Positions 18,325 to 25,130 of a stretch of DNA of 58,795 nucleotides are shown one piece after another. The stretch is from positions 1 to 58,795 of the forward strand of contig JAEXOO010000023.1 in NCBI GenBank assembly GCA_023439305.1, in the 5' to 3' direction. Position 1 is the first letter of the stretch, and every line of letters begins with the position of its first letter. This stretch comes from Pseudomonadota bacterium. Its GTDB lineage: Bacteria; Pseudomonadota; Gammaproteobacteria; Burkholderiales; Burkholderiaceae_B. The notes beneath the pieces are model-generated. The model searched no databases and was not told the DNA's origin. It saw only the letters and a list, made by a program, of their open reading frames with translations. The position numbers were made by a program, and so were the translations under genes.

Positions 18325-18331
18325 CCATTTT

Positions 18332-18370
18332 TTTGTAACAAACAACATTTAACACGGGGATTGTTACAAA
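18332..18370. promoter_or_regulatory. paired TTGTWACAA elements upstream of flhD
   Basis: TTTGTAACAA (18332-18341) and TTGTTACAAA (18361-18370) form a 10-bp inverted repeat. Each is itself nearly palindromic (TTGTWACAA). Their centres are 29 bp apart, close to three helical turns. This looks like a dimer-of-dimers operator for an unidentified regulator of flhDC. A half-like copy (TTTGTAACGA) occurs just upstream of the NlpC gene near 18723-18732. Confidence 0.55.
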
Positions 18371-18735
18371 GATGCGTATCGTGTTTTTATGAAACAGTTC
18401 ACTAACATCTTGCCATACCGCGATTTCCCCTAGACATGCCCCCAAGAAACAATACGACATCAGCATGAATGAGGTGGAAAATATGCATTAAATGTATCAA
18501 TTGCAGACTGAATCTTATCAGATGCTCACTTAATGTTGTAGATATAAAACTGGATGTTACGTGATGAAGATCAATACCCTTGTCATAAAAGTATGTTTTA
18601 TTACATCGGATATACGGCCTAAACCCTTATGCCCATGGGATTTTTTTTATCTCCAAGCCTAAAAGAACGAAAAATCGGCATAATCCTGACTGTTGCTGAT
18701 GAATCCCGCTTCGACGCACTACTTTGTAACGACCT

Positions 18736-19236
18736 ATGAACCTTGCTGCTTTTATGCAACGGCTGTTCGCTTTCGCCCTGATGGCACTGCTGGCGGCCTG
18801 CGCCAGTACGCCGCCTTCATCGTCTGGCGCACGCTCCAGCGTGACGGTGCAGGCAGAACGCCGGCCGGCCGTGGTCCTGTCGGCCATGACCTTGCTGGAC
18901 TCCCCCTACCGCTACGGTGGGCGGGAACCCTCCACCGGATTTGACTGCAGCGGCCTGGTCCACTATGTATTCAGCCAGGAACGTGCCAGTTCGCCGATCC
19001 CGCGCAACACCGCTGCGCAGGCCAGCGCCAGCCGCCGCGTCAGCCGCTCCCAGTTGCGTCCCGGCGATCTGGTCTTTTTCAATACCCTGGGCAAGCCCAA
19101 TTCTCATGTGGGCATTTATATAGGCAATGATCAATTCATCAACGCACCCTCCAGCGGCGGGCGGGTGCGCATCGACTCCCTGAACAACCCCTATTTCGCC
19201 AAGCGCTTCGAAACCGCCCGGACTTTCTTCGACTAA
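18736..19236 (+). CDS. NlpC/P60-family cell-wall peptidase, lipoprotein
   Basis: Probable outer-membrane or periplasmic endopeptidase that cuts peptidoglycan stem peptides, like Spr/MepS. The 166-residue protein has a lipoprotein signal with lipobox LAAC (lipidated C22) and one NlpC/P60 domain. The catalytic Cys is C71 (GFDCSGLVHYVF) and the His is H124 (NSHVGIYIG). The third polar residue position appears to be N136 (FINAPSSGG), where many relatives have His. An alternative start at M7 (18754) keeps the lipobox. It is divergent from flhD and convergent with glpD. Confidence 0.9.
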   Translation: MNLAAFMQRLFAFALMALLAACASTPPSSSGARSSVTVQAERRPAVVLSAMTLLDSPYRYGGREPSTGFDCSGLVHYVFSQERASSPIPRNTAAQASASRRVSRSQLRPGDLVFFNTLGKPNSHVGIYIGNDQFINAPSSGGRVRIDSLNNPYFAKRFETARTFFD

Positions 19237-19273
19237 TGGGATGTATGGGGAATTGAGCCAATCAGACAGCGGC

Positions 19274-19295
19274 CCGCCCGATTCGAGATGGGCGG
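19274..19295. terminator. hairpin between the NlpC gene and glpD
   Basis: CCGCCC and GGGCGG form a 6-bp GC stem with a 10-base loop in the convergent gap. No T run follows on either strand, so this is only a weak terminator candidate. Confidence 0.35.
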
Positions 19296-19320
19296 CGCAA
19301 GCAGAGCTCAAGCAAGCGGC

Positions 19321-20931
19321 CTAGGCCGCGGGAAGCGTAGCGTATTGCTGCGCTAGTTCCAGGAAAGCGGAGAGCTGGGGATCCTGCCCGGTTTCGGCCT
19401 GCATCAACACGGCCACCTGCGGCGCGATCTGCTGCGCCAGCGCAGCATCCAGAAACAGAAGACGCGAACGGCGCGCCAGCATATCTTCGACGGTACGGGC
19501 GTACTCGTAGCGGCAGGCAAAACGCACCATAGCCTCGGTCAGGCCAGGCGTCAGAACCGCCTCTGCACCGGGCAGGGCCTTGACCCAGTCCGATTCGCTG
19601 CCGTACACATCCAGCCCGGGCGGCGCCCCCAAGGACCGGCGCCCCAAGGCATGGGGCGCGCCGACCAGGCGCTGTTCCAACGTACTGCAGGCGGCCAGCT
19701 TGCCCAGCAGCCCTGCCCGCTCGCAATGCTCCAGCACATCCTGCGCCATGGCCCGATACGTCGTCCATTTCCCGCCAGTCACCGTCACGAGATTGCTGGG
19801 GCTGACCAGCACCGTGTGTTCGCGGCTGATGGACTGGGTCTTGCCGCTGCCCGACTCGTCCACAGGACGCACCAGGGGCCGCAACCCTACCCATACGCTG
19901 CGCACATCCTGGGCGCGCGGCGCCTTCTGCAGATAATGCGCCGATTCGGACAGGATGAAATCAACCTCGTGGTGCAGAGGACGCGGCTCGAGCGGCACGT
20001 CCTCGCGCGGTGTATCGGTGGTGCCTAAGATAAGCTTGCCCAGCCAGGGCACCGCAAACAAAACGCGGCCGTCTCGGGTGCGGGGCACCAGCAAGGCATG
20101 ATCTCCGGGCAGGAAGTCCTGATCCACGACCAGATGCACCCCTTGACTGGGCGCCACCATGGGGCGAGCCTGCCGACCGCCTTCCTGGCCGTCCAGCTCG
20201 CGCAGACGATCCACCCAGACGCCGGCGGCATTCACCACGCAGGCGGTCTGAATGGTGTGGATCTCACCGGTTTCACGGTCCTGACACTGCACTCCGGACA
20301 CGCGGCCGTTCTGGTGCTGAATATTGGTGACGGGACAATAATTGACGAGCAAGGCGCCATGCAGCGCGGCCGTGCGCGCCAAGGCCAGCGCCAGACGGGC
20401 GTCATCAAACTGGCCATCCCAATATTTGACCCCACCTTTCAGGCCGCTCTGGCGAGCGCCGGGCAGCAGCTGTCTCACACGCGACGCGCCCAGGAATTCG
20501 GTACTGCCCAGGCCTTCTCGCCCTGCCAGTGCGTCGTAGGCCATCAGGCCCAGACCATAGAACGGCGTTTCCCAACATTTGTAGCTGGGCATGACAAAGG
20601 GCAGCGACTGAGCCAGATGCGGCGCGTTGTGCAGCAGATGGGTGCGCTCGTGCAGTGCTTCGCGCACCAGGGAAATATTGCCCTGCGCCAGATAACGCAC
20701 GCCTCCGTGCACCAGCTTGGTGGCCCGGGACGAGGTGCCCTTGGCGAAGTCCCAGGCTTCCAGCACGACCACCTTGAGGCCGCGCAAGGCGGCATCCAGG
20801 GCAATGCCCAATCCGGTGGCTCCGCCGCCCACCACGACGAGATCCGCCTGGGTCGTACGCCTGAGCGCGCCCAGCATTTGCGTCCTATCGGTCAGCAGTG
20901 GAGAGTTTCGTGTGGTCATGGAGATGGTCAT
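19321..20931 (-). CDS. glpD: aerobic glycerol-3-phosphate dehydrogenase GlpD
   Basis: GlpD is a membrane-associated flavoenzyme that oxidises glycerol-3-phosphate to dihydroxyacetone phosphate and passes electrons to quinone. From ATG 20931 it is 536 residues. The FAD-binding motif VVGGGATGLGIALDAALRG lies near the N-terminus, followed by the family segment GTSSRATKLVHGGVRYL and a C-terminal helical domain. The start is uncertain: ATG 20919 is equally possible and neither has a good ribosome site; the frame also opens at a TTG at 20952. It is divergent from glpK, as befits a shared glycerol pathway. Confidence 0.93.
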   Translation of the reverse strand: MTISMTTRNSPLLTDRTQMLGALRRTTQADLVVVGGGATGLGIALDAALRGLKVVVLEAWDFAKGTSSRATKLVHGGVRYLAQGNISLVREALHERTHLLHNAPHLAQSLPFVMPSYKCWETPFYGLGLMAYDALAGREGLGSTEFLGASRVRQLLPGARQSGLKGGVKYWDGQFDDARLALALARTAALHGALLVNYCPVTNIQHQNGRVSGVQCQDRETGEIHTIQTACVVNAAGVWVDRLRELDGQEGGRQARPMVAPSQGVHLVVDQDFLPGDHALLVPRTRDGRVLFAVPWLGKLILGTTDTPREDVPLEPRPLHHEVDFILSESAHYLQKAPRAQDVRSVWVGLRPLVRPVDESGSGKTQSISREHTVLVSPSNLVTVTGGKWTTYRAMAQDVLEHCERAGLLGKLAACSTLEQRLVGAPHALGRRSLGAPPGLDVYGSESDWVKALPGAEAVLTPGLTEAMVRFACRYEYARTVEDMLARRSRLLFLDAALAQQIAPQVAVLMQAETGQDPQLSAFLELAQQYATLPAA

Positions 20932-21121
20932 CAGGACTGGGAACGGCTGCAAGACAGTACAAGGCCGCCGGCTCAGGATTTACCCTTATTTTAACCACTT
21001 GATCCGCACCTTGCAGCGAAACTTGGCCGGCATAGGATCAGGGGACGCATAATCGCAGAAACCCGCAGCCCCTCCGGTGCCGGTACACTGTGGTCTGCTT
21101 GGCTTTCAACGTCAGACCCGC

Positions 21122-22615
21122 ATGACATTTCTTCTTGCTCTCGACCAAGGCACTTCCAGCTCGCGCAGCCTCGTTGTGGCAGCCGACGGCCGCATCCTCG
21201 CTCAGGCCCAGCAGGAAACCCGCCAATACTATCCGCGCAACGACTGGGTCGAGCACGACCCGCAGGAAATTCTGGACACCCAGCTGGCCACGGCGCGCCA
21301 GGCCATTGAACAGGCAGGACTGACCGCGGCCGACATCACCGCCATCGGCATCACCAATCAACGCGAAACCACCTTGCTCTGGGACCGGCTCACCGGCCGC
21401 CCTCTCCACCCGGCCATTGTCTGGCAGGACAGGCGTGCCGAAGAGGCCTGTGCTCGTCTGCGGGAGCAAGGCCACGAAGCATCGATCACCGCCAGAACCG
21501 GACTGCCGATCGACGCCTACTTCTCGGCCAGCAAGCTGGGTTGGCTTCTGAACTCCCTCCCCGGCGCACGCGAGCGGGCTGAGCGCGGCGAACTGGCTTT
21601 CGGCACCGTGGATAGCTGGCTGATCTGGCATCTGACCGGCGGCGCCGTCCATGCCACCGACATCAGCAATGCCTCTCGCACCCTGCTGTTCAACATTCAT
21701 ACAGGGCAATGGGACAGTGAGCTGCTGGCTCTGTTCGGTATTCCCGCTGCATTGCTGCCCGATGTACGTCCATCGGCCGGCCACTTTGGTGATTGCGAAC
21801 CCGCCCGTCTGGGCCGCGCAATCCCGATCTGCGGCGTGGCGGGCGACCAGCAAAGCGCACTGTTCGGCCAGGCCTGCTTTACATCGGGCATGGCCAAGAA
21901 CACGTATGGAACAGGCTGTTTCCTCTTGATGCACAGCGGTGGGCAAGTCCCCAAGTCGCACAATGGCCTGATAGGCACCTGCGCCGCACAGCATGGCCCG
22001 CGCCGCGCCTATGCGTTGGAAGGCAGCGTGTTCATCGGCGGAGCCGTAGTGCAGTGGCTGCGCGACGGATTGGGCGCGTTCGAGCACAGCGCACAGGTGG
22101 AAGCCCTGGCGCGCAGCGTGCCACATTCCCAGGGAGTGCACCTGGTCCCCGCCTTTACCGGACTGGGCGCACCGTACTGGGACGCCCAGGCGCGCGGCAC
22201 CATTACCGGCCTGACCCGGGCGACCACCATGGCGCATATCGCCCGGGCGGCCCTGGACAGCATCGCCTACCAAAGCGCTGCCGTTCTGTTGGCCATGAAC
22301 CGCGACATGCAGGCTATGGGCGCCCCCCCCTTGCAGCAGTTGCGTGTGGACGGCGGCGCCAGCGCCAACAATCTGCTGATGCAGTTCCAGGCCGACCTTC
22401 TGGGCTTGCCGGTCGTGCGGCCCGCCCATATCGAAACCACGGCGCTGGGCGCCGCCTATCTGGCGGGGTTGGGCTGCGGGCTGTATAAAGACGTGAATGA
22501 AATCAGTGCGCTCTGGCGCAGTGAGCGAACCTTCGAGCCGGTCATGCCGCGCGACCAGGCGCAGGAATTGATGCAGGGCTGGGAACACGCCGTACGTCAG
22601 GCCCGCGTTCAGTAA
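21122..22615 (+). CDS. glpK: glycerol kinase GlpK
   Basis: GlpK phosphorylates glycerol with ATP to glycerol-3-phosphate, the substrate of the adjacent GlpD. From ATG 21122 the protein is 497 residues, the usual FGGY-kinase length, starting MTFLLALDQGTSSSRSLV. Recognisable segments include ITNQRETTLLWDRLTGRP, VWQDRR, the KNTYGTGCF region and GGASANNLLMQFQADLLG. The open frame begins at 21077 but the earlier part is unlike GlpK. No glycerol facilitator (glpF) or repressor (glpR) gene lies nearby. Confidence 0.96.
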   Translation: MTFLLALDQGTSSSRSLVVAADGRILAQAQQETRQYYPRNDWVEHDPQEILDTQLATARQAIEQAGLTAADITAIGITNQRETTLLWDRLTGRPLHPAIVWQDRRAEEACARLREQGHEASITARTGLPIDAYFSASKLGWLLNSLPGARERAERGELAFGTVDSWLIWHLTGGAVHATDISNASRTLLFNIHTGQWDSELLALFGIPAALLPDVRPSAGHFGDCEPARLGRAIPICGVAGDQQSALFGQACFTSGMAKNTYGTGCFLLMHSGGQVPKSHNGLIGTCAAQHGPRRAYALEGSVFIGGAVVQWLRDGLGAFEHSAQVEALARSVPHSQGVHLVPAFTGLGAPYWDAQARGTITGLTRATTMAHIARAALDSIAYQSAAVLLAMNRDMQAMGAPPLQQLRVDGGASANNLLMQFQADLLGLPVVRPAHIETTALGAAYLAGLGCGLYKDVNEISALWRSERTFEPVMPRDQAQELMQGWEHAVRQARVQ

Positions 22616-22641
22616 TCTTCTCTATTTTTGATGGAATCACC

Positions 22642-23094
22642 ATGCTGCAGAAAATCATCTTGGGCATTGCCATTTTCCTGCTGGTGCTGCTGGGACTGAC
22701 CTTCGGGGAAACCGTGCTGCGCGAGCTGCTGTCCTATTTAGGCTTCATCATCGACGATTTCGCCGACCTGATGCTGCAAGTACGAAACTACCTGTCCGAA
22801 CACTGGGGCAAGGCCCTGCTGGCGCTGCTTATCACCATTCCCCTGGTGCTGTGGATCGCCAGCGCCAAGAAAGACGAGCTGGAGCGTCCGACCAACCATC
22901 GCAAGATCGCCATTGTTCTGGCCATCTTTCTGGGCTGGATCGGTGCACACCGTTTCTACCTGGGCCAGATCGGCTGGGGCCTGTTGTTCGTCGTGCTGTT
23001 CATTCTCTGGTCGCCGCTGGCCTATTTCCTGGCCCTGATCGATGCCATTCGCTATGCCTTCATGGGCAATGACGAATTCAAGCTGATCCGCTGA
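22642..23094 (+). CDS. TM2-domain inner-membrane protein
   Basis: A 150-residue membrane protein of unknown function. It has an N-terminal hydrophobic segment (about residues 4-22), a second one near 60-74 (ALLALLITIPLVLWI), and a C-terminal TM2 domain (about 88-140). The TM2 domain shows the characteristic IFLGWIGAHRFYLGQIGWG turn between two helices. TM2 proteins are common but poorly understood; the domain does not define an activity. It starts 26 bp after glpK and is followed after 6 bp by a small DNA-binding-type gene, so it may be co-transcribed with both. Confidence 0.85.
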   Translation: MLQKIILGIAIFLLVLLGLTFGETVLRELLSYLGFIIDDFADLMLQVRNYLSEHWGKALLALLITIPLVLWIASAKKDELERPTNHRKIAIVLAIFLGWIGAHRFYLGQIGWGLLFVVLFILWSPLAYFLALIDAIRYAFMGNDEFKLIR

Positions 23095-23100
23095 GGCCTC

Positions 23101-23292
23101 ATGGAAAACAAAACCGCCCGCCTGACCATCCTGATCGATCCGGCCAAGAAGAAAGCGTTCGAGACGCTGTGCCATCAACAGGACCTGACCCCGTCGCAAG
23201 TAGTGCGTCAGCTTATACGCGAGTACCTGGCGCGCCATGACGTGGACTATCCTGGCGCCACACACAATCCACGCATCGACCCGCCCGCTTAA
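23101..23292 (+). CDS. small ribbon-helix-helix (CopG-like) protein
   Basis: A 63-residue protein with the pattern of a ribbon-helix-helix DNA-binding domain: a short strand (ARLTILIDPAKKKAF) followed by two helices (ETLCHQQDL and PSQVVRQLIREYLARH). It probably dimerises and acts as a transcriptional regulator or antitoxin-like factor, but no toxin gene is adjacent. It begins 6 bp after the TM2 gene. Its stop codon overlaps the stop of the convergent SulP gene on a shared TTAA. Confidence 0.75.
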   Translation: MENKTARLTILIDPAKKKAFETLCHQQDLTPSQVVRQLIREYLARHDVDYPGATHNPRIDPPA

Positions 23293-24950
23293 GTCCCGGC
23301 GCGCTGATCCAGATCGGCAGTCACGCTCAACCAGGCATCGGTCGCCGTATCGTAGATGCGACGACCATGCAGCGCGTCCAGCAAGCCCATGCGTCGAATC
23401 TTGCGCGCCACCCGTTCATTGGCCTCGCACAGCGCCGCCCGGATGCCGCGCTGCTCCAGTTCAGCCAAGGCCGACTCCAAAGCCTGCAGGGCTGTGGCAT
23501 CCACGAAAGGCACGTAATTCAGGCGCAGCACCAGCGCCCGGACCGTATCGGGCGCGCCCAGCAAAGCATGGTTGACCGCATCGACACTGGCAAAGAAATA
23601 AGGACCTTCCAGCGCCAGCACGCGCACATCCTCGCGTGGCGCCACACCGGCCTCCACATCTAGCACTCGCAGCAGATCCCGGCCTTCCAACGGCCTTACG
23701 CGCACGCCGTCGGACGTACGCTTGAGCACATACAGCATGGCCAACACTACGCCGATATTGACCGCCACGACCAGATCGGCAAATACCGTCAGTGCAAAGG
23801 TCACCCACAGAATAAGCAGGTCGGCGGCCGGCAGGCGGCGCTGCAGACGCAGCACCACCCCGGCCTGGCTCATGTTCCAGGCCACCACGAACAAGATGGC
23901 GGCCAGCACGGTCAGCGGAATATAAGAAGCCAGAGGCGCAAGCAAGAGCAGAACCAATACCAGGACAAGGGCATGCACGATGCCGGCCAAAGGACTGTTG
24001 CCGCCATTGCGGATATTAGTGGCGGTACGGGCGATGGCCCCGGTGGCTGCAATGCCCCCGAACAAGGGCGCCAGCATATTGGCCACCCCCTGCCCCACCA
24101 GTTCCTGGTTGGAGTCGTGACGGGCACCGGTCATGGAATCGGCCACCACGGCCGACAACAAGGATTCGATTGCCCCCAGCATGGCGATGGCAAAGGCTGG
24201 ACCGATCAGCTCGACTACGCGCGTCAGTGTGATGTCGGGCCACTGAAACGAAGGCAACCCAGCGGGTAGAGCGCCAAAAGCCGAGCCTATAGTGGCCACG
24301 GAATCGAACCGGAACAGCGCCTGTACCAGCGTGGCCAGCACCAGAGCAAACAAAGGAGCGGGAATGCGCGAGAGGCCGCGCACCTTGGGCACAATCAGCA
24401 AGACCAGCAAGGACAGCAGCCCCAAGCCCGTCGTCGCCGGGTCCAGAGAAGGCAGATTCTGTACCAGAAACCAGAGTTTTTCATGGAAGTGCTGCCCCTG
24501 CACTACGGGCAGCCCGAAAAAGTCACGCCATTGGCCCACCCAGATAATGACGCCTATACCAGCAGTGAAACCGACGATGACGGGATCGGGAATAAAGCGA
24601 ATCACCGCCCCCAGCCGCAACAGTCCCAACAACAACAGAATCACGCCCGCCATCAGGGTGGCGATCTGCAGGCCGGCCACTCCATGCTGGGCGACCACGC
24701 CGGACAGAATGACGATGAAAGCCCCGGTCGGGCCGGCGATCTGCACCCGGCTGCCGCCGAAAATGGACACCGCCAGTCCGGCCACGATAGCGGTGTACAG
24801 ACCCTGCTCCGGCTTGACCCCCGAAGCAATGGCAAACGCCATGGCGAGCGGCAGCGCCACCACTCCCACGACCAGACCCGCCAGTCCATTGTTCAACCAG
24901 TGTCGCCGGCCCAGCAATCCGGCCCGGCCCGCTTCCAGCAGTGCAATCAT
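23289..24950 (-). CDS. SulP-family anion transporter with STAS domain
   Basis: Inner-membrane SulP/SLC26 transporter for sulfate, bicarbonate or a related anion. The 553-residue protein has a long membrane domain with multiple helices, including the conserved GLYTAIVAGLAVSIFGGSRVQIAGPTGAF. A cytosolic STAS domain covers about residues 430-545. ATG 24950 is supported by AAGGA 6 bases upstream; the frame opens earlier at TTG 25016. Substrate cannot be settled from sequence. The surrounding sulfur-related genes make sulfate plausible, but many SulP proteins are bicarbonate carriers. Confidence 0.92.
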   Translation of the reverse strand: MIALLEAGRAGLLGRRHWLNNGLAGLVVGVVALPLAMAFAIASGVKPEQGLYTAIVAGLAVSIFGGSRVQIAGPTGAFIVILSGVVAQHGVAGLQIATLMAGVILLLLGLLRLGAVIRFIPDPVIVGFTAGIGVIIWVGQWRDFFGLPVVQGQHFHEKLWFLVQNLPSLDPATTGLGLLSLLVLLIVPKVRGLSRIPAPLFALVLATLVQALFRFDSVATIGSAFGALPAGLPSFQWPDITLTRVVELIGPAFAIAMLGAIESLLSAVVADSMTGARHDSNQELVGQGVANMLAPLFGGIAATGAIARTATNIRNGGNSPLAGIVHALVLVLVLLLLAPLASYIPLTVLAAILFVVAWNMSQAGVVLRLQRRLPAADLLILWVTFALTVFADLVVAVNIGVVLAMLYVLKRTSDGVRVRPLEGRDLLRVLDVEAGVAPREDVRVLALEGPYFFASVDAVNHALLGAPDTVRALVLRLNYVPFVDATALQALESALAELEQRGIRAALCEANERVARKIRRMGLLDALHGRRIYDTATDAWLSVTADLDQRAGT

Positions 24951-25019
24951 CGCCTGTCCTTGCGAGGCCCGGTCGGCCTGCACATTCTGGCAGGCGCACG
25001 GTAGGCCGGGCCTCAAAAG

Positions 25020-25058
25020 TTATCATCACATGATAATACTATTGTCATTGCTGACAAT
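25020..25058 (-). promoter_or_regulatory. sulP promoter overlapped by two palindromes
   Basis: On the minus strand TTGTCA (25052-25057) and TATCAT (25030-25035), 16 bp apart, make a good sigma-70 promoter about 80 bp upstream of the sulP start. A perfect 7-bp inverted repeat with a 3-base spacer (TTATCATCACATGATAA, 25020-25036) covers the -10. ATTGTC/GACAAT (25041-25058) covers the -35. This placement suggests repression by one or two regulators. Confidence 0.65.
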
Positions 25059-25130
25059 ATAAAAGACGAGACAATCGAACACTCAGCCGCCCGAGCCCAT
25101 ATAGTAGAAAGAGCGTCGGGCTGCGCTGAC

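Larger units (their letters stand above)
18293..18735. promoter_or_regulatory. flhDC / NlpC-gene divergent control region
   Basis: This 443-bp gap is visibly more AT-rich than the genes beside it and separates flhD (-) from the NlpC-family gene (+). Apart from the palindromes listed separately, I see no gene, RNA or confident promoter box. A sequence loosely like a CRP site (CGTGA, 6 bases, TCAAT at 18560-18575) is too weak to call. FlhDC promoters in other bacteria integrate many regulators, which fits the length. Confidence 0.6.

Noticed and set aside
18560..18575. CRP-like sequence in the flhDC control region
   Set aside because: Only about 7 of 10 key positions match TGTGA-N6-TCACA, and such matches are frequent in AT-rich DNA.
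20932..21121. Expected GlpR operator between glpD and glpK
   Set aside because: I looked for the usual TTCG-centred palindrome and found none.
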